Source of the DNA: Sulfurovum sp.
GTDB taxonomy: Bacteria > Campylobacterota > Campylobacteria > Campylobacterales > Sulfurovaceae
Direction: 5' to 3'
Assembly: GCA_003978375.1 (NCBI GenBank)
Contig: QNZW01000205.1
Span: 1-6,969 of the forward strand
Length of the DNA stretch: 6,969 nt
A program made the position numbers and the translations under genes. This document shows, one piece after another, positions 1 through 6,647 of this stretch. Positions within the stretch are counted from its first letter, which is position 1; the number at the start of each line of letters is the position of its first letter. The notes under the pieces are model-generated. The model saw only the letters and a list, made by a program, of their open reading frames with translations, did not search any database and was not told the DNA's origin.

Positions 1-1542
1 AAAAAAGTAGTTATTAAGTTACAAAATGCTGATTACTTTAACAATAGCCGTATTCTTACTTCGTTTGAGAAAAACACTACTGTAAATATGAAAATAGAGA
101 AACCTATTAAAACGGTATCTTTTTCGTCTAATTTGGGTGCATACATCAAGCAATATACATCAGGACTTACAAGATATGCTAGTATCAATCTTCCTGCAAG
201 TGGCTACACTCTTCGGTCTACAAATGATGCATATGTAGGAACCATTAATGCAAAAATGAGTTATCATCCTTTTAGTTCGCGTAAAGGCAAACTACTCATG
301 CCAGGTATTGAAAATGGTAGAGAATACAATAGCACAAATACAATAAACTCTTATGGCTATATGCGTATTGAACTGGTAGATGAAGAAGGAAATGTTTTAG
401 ACCTTGCCTCAAATAAAGAGGCAACACTTATTTTCCCCGTAGATACAAACATTTCAAAGCGACCTAACAATATTACTCTTTCTTATTTTAATGAGGCGAC
501 AGATACGTGGATACCAAACACAAATGCTACATTAACCAAAGAAAACAATACTTCAACAGTATACGTCTATAAAGGCACTATTTCTGCACTTAAATCATGG
601 AGTTTAGATTTATATACGGACAAAACATTCCATCTAAATATTATTTCAGATACGAATGAATCTGATAACAATGTTGACAACAACAGTAGCAATGGTGACA
701 ATAATAATAGTAGCAACAATAACAACAATGATGGCACGGGTGGCACAACAAGTGGTAATGGCGACATGAATAATAGCAATACCGAAAACAATGAAACAGA
801 AGACAACAGCACTACAAACATCAACAATACCACTAAATACAAAATCTCTGGTACCATTACAGATACACAAAATAAGCCTATTTTGGGTGCAGTGATAAGT
901 ACAAAATCAGAATATACAAGTACCGATAGTAATGGTTCATATAGTCTAGAGAATGTATCTTCAACGTCAAAAATAATGTTAAATGTAAATCATTCAAATT
1001 ATTTTGATAATAGTCGCATACTACATTCTTTGACAAAAGATGCAACACTCAAAGCCATAAAAATCAAAAAGATTTCTCCACATGCTTTTCTTGCCTTAAA
1101 TGAAAAGGTGATAACTGATGGCAGTGCATCAGTTTACTTTCCATCCAATGCCTATAATACCTCAAAGGGTAAAGACTATTTGTTTTCGGTTACTGCAAGT
1201 ATAGATTATCACCGTTTTAATACGCCTCTAGGTAAAGCTTTAATGCCAGGATTAACAGAGGAAAATACAGAGAATATTCGTGCATATAGTTATATCAATC
1301 TTAAAGTTATTGATAATAAAAACAATCCACTTAAACTAAAAGCAAGAAGTACTATCACACTCACATTCCCAGTAGAAGCCACTTTCTTATCTACACCTGC
1401 TACCTTGCCTCTTTCATACTACAACGTAAAAAAGGGTAAATGGATGAAGGAAGGAGAAGCAACACTCTCTACAGATAAGACAAAATATACTGCCAAAGTA
1501 AAACGTATAAGTTCATGGGGACTAAACGTAATCATACCTTAA
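1..1542 (+). CDS. Repeated-module surface protein with carboxypeptidase-regulatory-like domain, 5'-partial
   Basis: The reading frame is open from base 1 to the TAA at 1540-1542 (513 codons). The ATG at 88 is almost certainly internal: codons 11-24 read DYFNNSRILTSFEK, which matches NYFDNSRILHSLTK later in the same protein, so the start lies before the window. The visible architecture is: tail of a first regulatory-like domain (codons 1-35), a beta-rich domain (about 38-216), an Asn/Ser/Gly/Thr linker (217-278), a full carboxypeptidase-regulatory-like domain (about 280-337, YKISGTITDTQNKPILGAVI then DSNGSYSLENV), and a second copy of the beta-rich domain (about 358-513). The two beta domains share MPG, a central L.VID/ELVDE strand, TL.FPV, LSY(Y/F)N and SW(G/S)L blocks. 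Regulatory-like domains of this kind are small beta-sandwiches common in secreted proteins. Extracellular location is inferred; no signal peptide is visible because the N-terminus is missing. Ligand and function are unknown. Confidence 0.88.
   Translation, partial: KKVVIKLQNADYFNNSRILTSFEKNTTVNMKIEKPIKTVSFSSNLGAYIKQYTSGLTRYASINLPASGYTLRSTNDAYVGTINAKMSYHPFSSRKGKLLMPGIENGREYNSTNTINSYGYMRIELVDEEGNVLDLASNKEATLIFPVDTNISKRPNNITLSYFNEATDTWIPNTNATLTKENNTSTVYVYKGTISALKSWSLDLYTDKTFHLNIISDTNESDNNVDNNSSNGDNNNSSNNNNNDGTGGTTSGNGDMNNSNTENNETEDNSTTNINNTTKYKISGTITDTQNKPILGAVISTKSEYTSTDSNGSYSLENVSSTSKIMLNVNHSNYFDNSRILHSLTKDATLKAIKIKKISPHAFLALNEKVITDGSASVYFPSNAYNTSKGKDYLFSVTASIDYHRFNTPLGKALMPGLTEENTENIRAYSYINLKVIDNKNNPLKLKARSTITLTFPVEATFLSTPATLPLSYYNVKKGKWMKEGEATLSTDKTKYTAKVKRISSWGLNVIIP
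649..834 (+). repeat. Asn-rich low-complexity linker coding tract
   Basis: About 62 codons consist mainly of Asn (AAC/AAT), with Ser, Asp, Gly, Thr and Glu, and include runs of several consecutive Asn. The tract separates two folded modules of the surface protein, which is the usual position of a flexible interdomain linker. The trinucleotide-like AAC/AAT repetition makes it a candidate for length variation between strains. The complementary strand has long open frames here only because of this skewed composition. Confidence 0.8.
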
Positions 1543-1544
1543 AT

Positions 1545-1564
1545 AACGGAGTTTTCCGTTTTTT
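1545..1564 (+). terminator. Intrinsic terminator between the convergent genes
   Basis: AACGGA (1545-1550), loop GTTT, TCCGTT (1555-1560), then TTTT. The perfect 6-bp stem begins two bases after the TAA of the surface-protein gene and is followed by an unbroken T run (T1559-T1564). The T run overlaps the stop codon of recG, encoded on the other strand (1563-1565). Read on the minus strand the hairpin is followed by ATTT, so it may also act weakly for recG. Confidence 0.75.
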
Positions 1565-3368
1565 AAGTGTGAAGCGATAATCTATTTTTTGCACGATGTA
1601 TTACCGCTTCATCTTCAGACATATCTAACCATTTAAATTTTTGACCACTTTGTATTGTGCCATCTAAAATATCTCCACTGTCACGAAATTTTAAATCTAA
1701 TTTTGCAATATCAAATCCATTGCTTGTCTGTGTAAATTGTATAAGTCTTTCATTGGCTTTAACATTGGAATAAAGATAACACCAGCTCTTTAAGCCATTA
1801 CGCCCTACCCTTCCTCGAAGTTGATGTAACGTGGCAAGTCCTAGACGTTCTGCCCCTACAATCACAATAAGTGTCAATCTTGGCAAAGAGATACCTACTT
1901 CTACTACTGTGGTTGCCAAGAGTATATCTCCCTCTTCTCTAAACGCTAAAAGCACTTCTTCTTTATGTTTGTCTTTTCCGTGCGTGACATAAACATTTTC
2001 AAATTTTTCTTCCCAAAAGCCTCTACTCTCTTCAAGCGATTGATAGGGTACTTCTGTACTCTCTTCTACCAAAGGATAGATAATCAATACTTGATGTTGC
2101 TGTGCAATCTCTTCTTTGATATGTGTCAACAAATTAGGAAAATCTTTTTTTGTAATATTTTGTGTAAGCACCTCTCTCTCAAAAGGGGTTGTAGTAATCA
2201 AACTTACATCAAGAAGTTCTGATTCCATCATTGCTTGTGTACGTGGTATGGGTGTAGCAGAAAACTGTATAAAATGTGGTTTTTTATCACCTTTACTTAC
2301 CAGTGTTTCCAAACTGGCTCGTTGCTTGGTACCAAAACGGTGTTGTTCATCTACCATTACTAAAGAAGCATCTGGCAACTGTTCTTTATACAATAAAGCA
2401 TGTGTCCCAATGATAAAATCTGCTTCAAGATACTCACCCTCCTCTTTTCCTTGCATAACAAGTGCCACTTTGACACCAGAGGGCAAATATTTTTTAGCCT
2501 CCTCATAAAGTTGTAAAGCCAAAAGGGACGTAGGTGCCATCAAAATACTTTTTTGTGGCAGTGCCATCATCACAGAAGCAAGTATAACCATGGTTTTACC
2601 AGATCCCACATCTCCTACTACCATACGTTTAGTGGCTTTCTCTTCGTTTTGTAAATCTTCTTGTATCTGTGCGATTACCTCATTTTGTTCTTTGGTTAAC
2701 GAAAAAGGTAATCTTTCGATTAAAGGTTCTATCTTTCCCTTGAGTGCTGTTAGTGCAGGAAAATCTACTCTTTTTCCTCGAAGTTTTTTTAGATGATTGT
2801 ACGCTTCAACAAATTTAAGAACAGCTATAAACTCTTTCTTTAAACTTCCATTTTCATATACCTCTTCCATACTTTTGGGAAAGTGTAGATGCATCAGTGT
2901 AGCGACTTCTTTGCTATCTAGACCCTCATTATAAAGGTTTTGTTCACTAATATACATCTCTATAAGTGCAGCTATCTCACTCTCTTTTAGTACGGTTTTA
3001 TATTTAGGTGTTATCTTTCCTATCTGTTTGATAGATTTTGGTTGAGACATTTGTAAATATCCCTTATACTCTTCGAGTTTTCCTTGTATCACATGTTGTG
3101 AGCCAATCTCAAAAAGCTTATAGTGATAAGGAGATACTCTAAAAAATGTCGAAGAGAGTCTTCTGCCTGACTGAGTAAGGTTGAAGGTGACACGAAGTTT
3201 TCCTCCGTAGATACTACTGTCTACTACTTTTACTTCCAAAGTATTAATTTTTCCTAATTCAAGTGAGGTAGAGAGTGTTGTGTCATTATAAGAAATTGGT
3301 GTGATTAATGCCAAATCCAAGAGTGTATGGATTTTAAGTTTTTTAAAAAGTTGTTTTGCTTCTTCCAT
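1563..3368 (-). CDS. recG: ATP-dependent DNA helicase RecG
   Basis: RecG is a double-stranded-DNA translocase that regresses stalled replication forks and processes Holliday-junction and D-loop or R-loop intermediates in the cytoplasm. The 601-residue product has an N-terminal wedge/OB-type region (about 40-120) that in the family binds the branched DNA. Two RecA-like helicase lobes follow: Walker A GDVGSGKT (252-259), DEQH box (340-343), SATPIPRT (370-377), EVGISLPR (490-497) and motif VI HQLRGRVGR (515-523). DLKFRDSGDILDG (558-570) corresponds to the conserved RecG C-terminal TRG region. It is about 90 residues shorter than E. coli RecG, which fits Campylobacterota orthologues and is not a truncation, since all motifs are present. 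The ATG at 3366-3368 is preceded by AAGGGA (3375-3380) at 6-nt spacing, which supports this start. It is convergent with the surface-protein gene and 20 bases from it. Confidence 0.97.
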   Translation of the reverse strand: MEEAKQLFKKLKIHTLLDLALITPISYNDTTLSTSLELGKINTLEVKVVDSSIYGGKLRVTFNLTQSGRRLSSTFFRVSPYHYKLFEIGSQHVIQGKLEEYKGYLQMSQPKSIKQIGKITPKYKTVLKESEIAALIEMYISEQNLYNEGLDSKEVATLMHLHFPKSMEEVYENGSLKKEFIAVLKFVEAYNHLKKLRGKRVDFPALTALKGKIEPLIERLPFSLTKEQNEVIAQIQEDLQNEEKATKRMVVGDVGSGKTMVILASVMMALPQKSILMAPTSLLALQLYEEAKKYLPSGVKVALVMQGKEEGEYLEADFIIGTHALLYKEQLPDASLVMVDEQHRFGTKQRASLETLVSKGDKKPHFIQFSATPIPRTQAMMESELLDVSLITTTPFEREVLTQNITKKDFPNLLTHIKEEIAQQHQVLIIYPLVEESTEVPYQSLEESRGFWEEKFENVYVTHGKDKHKEEVLLAFREEGDILLATTVVEVGISLPRLTLIVIVGAERLGLATLHQLRGRVGRNGLKSWCYLYSNVKANERLIQFTQTSNGFDIAKLDLKFRDSGDILDGTIQSGQKFKWLDMSEDEAVIHRAKNRLSLHT

Positions 3369-3396
3369 ACACTATCCCTTGCTATTAGATAGATAA

Positions 3397-3402
3397 ATTA
3401 TA
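3397..3402 (-). promoter_or_regulatory. Probable recG promoter -10 element
   Basis: The minus strand reads TTGGTTATAATTTATC, containing a perfect TATAAT. Transcription would begin near 3390, giving a leader of about 20 nt that includes the AAGGGA ribosome-binding site. No good -35 hexamer is seen at 16-18 nt; the upstream DNA is T-rich instead. This is the pattern described for sigma-70 promoters in Campylobacter relatives, where the -35 box is poorly conserved. Confidence 0.55.
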
Positions 3403-3422
3403 ACCAAGCTTTTTAAAGAAAA

Positions 3423-3453
3423 GTAAAAATATGTCATATTGTCATATTTTTAC
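3423..3453 (-). terminator. Hairpin terminator of the lipoprotein unit
   Basis: Perfect 11-bp inverted repeat GTAAAAATATG (3423-3433) and CATATTTTTAC (3443-3453) around a 9-nt loop. On the minus strand it lies 25 nt past the stop of the 398-residue lipoprotein and is followed by TTTTCTTT, as expected for a Rho-independent terminator, although the stem is AT-rich. It separates that unit from the recG promoter. The loop region also contains a tandem 8-mer TGTCATAT x2 (3432-3447), so a protein-binding role is an alternative. Confidence 0.55.
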
Positions 3454-3478
3454 ACGAAATAAAATATTTTAGAGGTAT

Positions 3479-4675
3479 CTATAGTGGCTTTTGACTCAGA
3501 TATGCTTCAAATCCTCTAAATGATCCTGAAAATAAAGCTTTTCCACCTTGTTCTTCTAATTCATATTGAACAGAAAGAGAAGTCACTTCCCAATCTTGGG
3601 GATTCAATCCAAAATTTTGATTTGTTACCTCTTTGGGAGGGTTTCTTTTTAATTCATTAAGTACCGCTAATAAATTTTGATAAGAGATATTTACACGATA
3701 AAAATTATTCCATGTTCCATCATCTTTTGTTGTCTCTTTTGGTCGGCTGTACACCTCTTGAATAGATTTTGATCTTAAAGAAATAGTAGACCACCACGAA
3801 TTCTTTTTAATCACAGTTGCAACATGAACTATTTCTGTCGTAGGATCAAACCTAATACCAGCTTTTTCCACTTCCCATGCTTCTCCTGCAGCATAAATAC
3901 CAATCACATAATTAAGAAATTTTTTAAGTTTTGGGTTATAAAGAAAAAGATTAAATGCCACACTTCCCCCTATATTATTTTCAAAATTTTGATACATTGG
4001 TATATCAAAATATGCTTGTATGACAAGATTTCCTTCTGCGTTAGCGTGCCAAGGTTGAATATGATTGACTTCATCAATCTCATACGCAAAAGAAGAAGAG
4101 ATACCTGCATATTCTAGTGCTTGTTCTGGTGCATCATTAAGATTGAGTGTTGTACCCGCAGTTAAGCTATTGTGCAGACATTTTGATTGTACTACACTGC
4201 CTGCTGCATCATGACGTGAGACTTCTGTACCTATAATATGATTATCTGTCCCTTTTCTTGCATCTAAGCCTGTAAATTTGGCATGATTTGCATAATTGGT
4301 TCCCTCTTCATTATTGACATACTCGCTCACAGGATACACATAACGCATATCCCAAGAGGGCTTCAATATATGCTCATTTGGAAAACTATATAAGTTTTTA
4401 AGTGCTTTAAAAATATCACGATGGGCTTGAGCAGGTGTGGTAAAATAAATCGTTTTTACTGATTCATTTTCACTACAATCTGCCACAATCAAAGGTGTTT
4501 TTGCACTTTCATCTTTTTGATAAGAAACCGTAAAAGGTTTTTCTCCTCTATCATACTTTCCAACAAACTCTTCATAATCATGCTTGGAACGTTCATATTG
4601 TCGTTTTGCCTTATCTTCTAAATTACAACTTACCAGCAACAAAAGCAAGCTGATAAAAAAGAGTTTTTTCATCAT
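3479..4675 (-). CDS. Lipoprotein of unknown function (398 aa)
   Basis: I do not recognise a family. The N-terminus MMKKLFFISLLLLLVSC is a typical lipoprotein signal peptide: two Lys, a hydrophobic core, and lipobox L14-V15-S16-C17 with Asn at +2. The mature part begins with a charged helical stretch (residues 18-45). The rest is soluble and rich in aromatic residues, with a beta-rich-looking core around residues 215-300 that contains NYVIGIYAAGEAWEVEKAG, FDPTTEIVHVATVI and KKNSWWS. C67 and C166 are the only Cys besides the lipidated one and could form a disulfide. Two adjacent ATGs occur (4670-4675); AAGG lies 8 nt before the first, which I chose. It follows the deacetylase-like lipoprotein by 75 nt on the same strand, so co-expression and a shared role at the envelope or on polysaccharide are plausible but inferred. 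The stop is TAG. Confidence 0.85.
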   Translation of the reverse strand: MMKKLFFISLLLLLVSCNLEDKAKRQYERSKHDYEEFVGKYDRGEKPFTVSYQKDESAKTPLIVADCSENESVKTIYFTTPAQAHRDIFKALKNLYSFPNEHILKPSWDMRYVYPVSEYVNNEEGTNYANHAKFTGLDARKGTDNHIIGTEVSRHDAAGSVVQSKCLHNSLTAGTTLNLNDAPEQALEYAGISSSFAYEIDEVNHIQPWHANAEGNLVIQAYFDIPMYQNFENNIGGSVAFNLFLYNPKLKKFLNYVIGIYAAGEAWEVEKAGIRFDPTTEIVHVATVIKKNSWWSTISLRSKSIQEVYSRPKETTKDDGTWNNFYRVNISYQNLLAVLNELKRNPPKEVTNQNFGLNPQDWEVTSLSVQYELEEQGGKALFSGSFRGFEAYLSQKPL

Positions 4676-4708
4676 AATGGTGACCTTTTAATTTTTAACT
4701 TAATCTAA

Positions 4709-4714
4709 ATCATA
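4709..4714 (-). promoter_or_regulatory. Possible -10 element before the 398-aa lipoprotein
   Basis: The minus strand contains AGCTATGATTTAG with TATGAT, one mismatch from TATAAT, about 34 nt before the first ATG. No convincing -35 is present. The inverted repeat at 4723-4743 occupies the position where a -35 would fall. It may permit separate expression of the second gene of the pair. Confidence 0.3.
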
Positions 4715-4722
4715 GCTAAAAA

Positions 4723-4743
4723 TCATTTATAGAAGATAAATGA
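4723..4743 (-). terminator. AT-rich intergenic hairpin, weak terminator or operator
   Basis: Perfect 8-bp arms TCATTTAT (4723-4730) and ATAAATGA (4736-4743) with loop AGAAG. On the minus strand it begins 8 nt after the stop of the deacetylase-like gene and is followed by TTTTT, the layout of an intrinsic terminator. Only one G-C pair occurs per stem, so it would be leaky. Attenuation between the two genes, or an operator over the downstream promoter, are both possible. Confidence 0.4.
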
Positions 4744-4750
4744 CTCTTTT

Positions 4751-5581
4751 TTATGGATTGGGATATATTTTACTGGCTTGTTTTAAAGAAAGAATATGTA
4801 TATTTTTTTGATGTTGTAAATTGGTTAGAAGTTCATCCAAACCTTCAAAACTCATCTCTGGCTTATCCACCCCAGGCATTTTTATATTCATAAAGTTATA
4901 TTCATGAAACATCACCACTATAAATGACCTTTTCTCCTCTTCACTCATTGCATCATCTATTGCTTGTTGCACTTTGTCAAGGGTGACCGTGTTAGATATA
5001 AATTTTAAGCCAAAATTTTTTGGTTTTATACCTTCTTCATTTGCCGAAATGGTTAGAAATTGTAAAGATTTCAACGCTTTAGTCGTATTGATATCATAGG
5101 CATTGTAAGGTGGTACAAAACTTGTAATTCTTTGTGTAAACAATGTTTCTAATAATTTTTTTCCTTTTGTGAGTTTGTCTAATTGCTCAGCATAAGGCAT
5201 ACCTGCAAATTCTGTCCATTTTTCATTGCTCCGTGTCTGATGAGAATACCCGTGCAATGCTATTTCAAGTGTACCTTTTTGTACAAATGGTTGAAGTAAA
5301 TTTGCTTTTTTTTGTGTCAAAGGCACTACTTTTTGTGGTTTCACATCTATAGGGTCACCAGCACATCTATAGGGAATCACAGCAAAAGTAAGCGAAAGAT
5401 TGTGGTCTTTAAAAATATGAAGTATTTTACTCTCTATCACATCCGAAGTATAGGCTGAAGGATCATCAAAACGAAAGATAATATATATCTTTTTATCTTT
5501 TACTTTATGTTTTGTACAGGCCAAAAAACCTAACATACTCACTAAAAATATAGTGATTACTTTCAAAAAAAATGTTTTCAT
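4751..5581 (-). CDS. DUF2334/polysaccharide-deacetylase-like lipoprotein
   Basis: The protein has 276 residues. Residues 1-22 form a signal peptide ending in GFLAC; the Cys at 22 is a likely lipidation site, although Phe at -3 makes the lipobox imperfect. The remainder reads as a NodB-like (CE4) deformed barrel. FRFDDPSAY carries the Asp pair D39-D40, HGYSH (110-114) matches the H-x3-H metal motif, FVPPYN (155-160) sits at the position of the usual R-P-P-Y motif, and MFHEYNF (224-230) supplies the late His. CE4 enzymes remove acetyl groups from N-acetylated sugars using a divalent metal. The DUF2334 branch has a similar core and mostly uncharacterised substrates. The motif-3 Arg is Val here, so activity and substrate are uncertain. 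ATG 5579-5581 is kept because it begins the signal peptide; the upstream AGAGA is a weak ribosome-binding site. It is first in a two-gene minus-strand unit with the unknown lipoprotein. Confidence 0.82.
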   Translation of the reverse strand: MKTFFLKVITIFLVSMLGFLACTKHKVKDKKIYIIFRFDDPSAYTSDVIESKILHIFKDHNLSLTFAVIPYRCAGDPIDVKPQKVVPLTQKKANLLQPFVQKGTLEIALHGYSHQTRSNEKWTEFAGMPYAEQLDKLTKGKKLLETLFTQRITSFVPPYNAYDINTTKALKSLQFLTISANEEGIKPKNFGLKFISNTVTLDKVQQAIDDAMSEEEKRSFIVVMFHEYNFMNIKMPGVDKPEMSFEGLDELLTNLQHQKNIHILSLKQASKIYPNP

Positions 5582-5606
5582 TTTTTCTCTTTTTTTTAGT
5601 TTTTAC

Positions 5607-5615
5607 ACTATAGCA
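5607..5615 (-). promoter_or_regulatory. Probable extended -10 promoter of the deacetylase-like gene
   Basis: The minus strand reads TGCTATAGT: a TG-N extension (5613-5615) directly before TATAGT (5607-5612), one base off TATAAT. Transcription would start near 5600, about 20 nt before the ATG at 5581. The -35 region is poor, as is usual where an extended -10 is present. The leader is almost all A on the message strand. Confidence 0.45.
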
Positions 5616-5628
5616 TAATTTGTGTTAA

Positions 5629-5965
5629 ATGGAATATGTATCTAGCACATTTTCTGTATCGCTTGATATGATATATGATACTAGAAATAATCTGCTAGAC
5701 CCTATATTGGTATATATGCGTATACTTCTTTTAAATATTATCCAGAATTTTTGGGTAGCGATAAAGATGGCTCATTCCTTTAATTGTAGCTAAGATATTA
5801 TGTCAGTTTGGATTAGAATAATCCTAGAAAAGTATTAGCATTTTGGGCATATTATAGTGCAGTAATAAGTGGAGATTTGCCATATATGGATTCGCACTAG
5901 CCCTATGTTGGAATCAGTTTGGAAGATTGAATTGAGTCAGAGTTCAGAATGCCACTTAATATCTC
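5629..5965 (+). pseudogene. Frame-broken remnant of an unrecognised gene
   Basis: No intact frame longer than about 54 codons exists (5629-5793, beginning MEYVSSTF). However, stepping through frames gives a continuous protein-like reading. The pieces are SLDMIYDTRNNLLDPILVYM (frame 1, to about 5725), YYPEFLGSDKDGSF (frame 3, about 5736-5777), LIVAKILCQFGLE (frame 2, 5780-5818), and NNPRKVLAFWAYYSAV then ISGDLPYMDSH (frame 3, 5817-5897). After a TAG at 5898 follows PYVGISLED, and after a TGA at 5928 IESEF. The joins fall within a few bases of each other, which argues for decay by small indels rather than chance. The composition and placement of the last part recall C-terminal halves of TetR-type regulators, but that is a guess. 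The N-terminal part is absent: the plus strand upstream is antisense to the start of the deacetylase-like gene. Confidence 0.4.
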
Positions 5966-6440
5966 TAAAAAACATCCTAAATTTACAAAATATTTCATAG
6001 TGCCAAATAGCTAAATTTGCTCGTATTTAATTTCTGTGAGTCCGTCATCTCCTGCTTCGTAGATTGTAGCATTGGGTAGATTAGTGAGTATGTAGCTATT
6101 ACAAATTGGCTATTTTTTTCCACTGATTCCTGTAGTCTAGCCAAAAAAGTTAGTTGTCTGTTTGAGGAGAGGCTGACTCGAGCTCGTCGAGTATATAGAG
6201 TCCATCGGCACAAAACCGATGCAAAGATTGCCCATGTGATTGGTAATGCAGAGATTTGCCACCATAATAACGCAAAAGTGTCCGGATTTTGTCCAGTCGA
6301 TCAATCTCAGTGCATACACTGTAAAAAATTTCTGATCTCAAAAAATAGCTATTTTGAGGCAGAAAATATCCTCGTTGGAATTTGATATTTTCATGTAAAA
6401 TCGAATGAGACTTTTTGGTTGAGAAATCAAAATTCTTACT
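5903..6440 (-). pseudogene. Decayed COG3910-type predicted ATPase (ABC/SMC-like), 5'-truncated
   Basis: The reading starts at SKNFDFSTKKSHSILHEN just after a TGA (6441-6443). It continues through YFLRSEIFYSV and YYGGKSLHYQSHGQS (about 6225-6269; family signature SHGES) to GLYILDELE (Walker B, about 6177-6203), and ends at a TAA (6150-6152). A frameshift near 6164 leads to RQLTFLARLQESVEKNSQF and IATYSL (family IATHSP). A second shift near 6075 gives ATIYEAGDDGLTEIKYEQ, then a TAG at 6011-6013, then TMKYFVN and a stop at 5903-5905. Relative to my memory of the family, Walker A (GENGSGKST) and everything before it is missing, and a few codons are lost after SHGQS and after IATYS. LDEPE is LDELE and the switch His is Tyr. 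Such ATPases are stand-alone and often strain-variable. The fragment cannot make a working enzyme. Confidence 0.85.
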
Positions 6441-6647
6441 TCATAAAAACTCTTCTCTTGTCTATTTCAAGTCTATTTCCTATAATTCGCTTAGTTTTAA
6501 CTCATAACTCTAGATATCCATTGCATATTATACATGATATAAGGTTTTCACAGCATTTTTTGTACTATTCACAAATAAACAGCACCAATATCTAGAAAGT
6601 CCGTTTAGTTGTTTTGTAATACATTATAATGTGATTATTCGGTTGTT
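6441..6647. other. Non-coding spacer
   Basis: No protein-like reading is recognised on either strand; the missing Walker A segment of the decayed ATPase is not found here. It contains an 11-bp-period duplication of GTCTATTTC (6460-6468 and 6471-6479), a 12-bp palindrome ACATTATAATGT (6621-6632), and a spaced inverted pair TCTAGATAT (6509-6517) and ATATCTAGA (6588-6596). Confidence 0.5.

Noticed and set aside
567..870. Minus-strand frames rich in Leu/Val over the Asn-codon tract, resembling membrane proteins
   Set aside because: They are the complement of the AAC/AAT-rich linker, which automatically reads as hydrophobic residues; the plus-strand gene is clearly real.
1965..2796. Plus-strand open frames inside recG
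   Set aside because: They lie antisense to conserved helicase motifs and have no protein-like features of their own.
3460..3471. Palindrome TAAAATATTTTA as an operator
   Set aside because: A purely AT palindrome in AT-rich DNA is weak evidence, and it lies at the end of a gene rather than at a promoter.
3824..4117. Plus-strand 97-codon frame opposite the unknown lipoprotein
   Set aside because: Its composition (rich in Phe, Ile, Lys, Cys) is that expected of an antisense shadow, and there is no ribosome-binding site.
5629..5793. A 54-codon plus-strand gene starting at ATG 5629
   Set aside because: No ribosome-binding site, and its second half loses the protein-like reading, which continues in another frame; better seen as part of a broken gene.
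5995..6341. Three overlapping minus-strand open frames of 60-72 codons as separate small genes
   Set aside because: Two of them are successive frame-shifted pieces of the same ATPase reading, and the third is an out-of-frame shadow; none has a supported start.
6509..6596. Spaced 9-bp inverted repeat TCTAGATAT/ATATCTAGA as ends of a miniature mobile element
   Set aside because: No flanking target duplication and no extension of the arms; a 9-bp match in AT-rich DNA over this distance can arise by chance.
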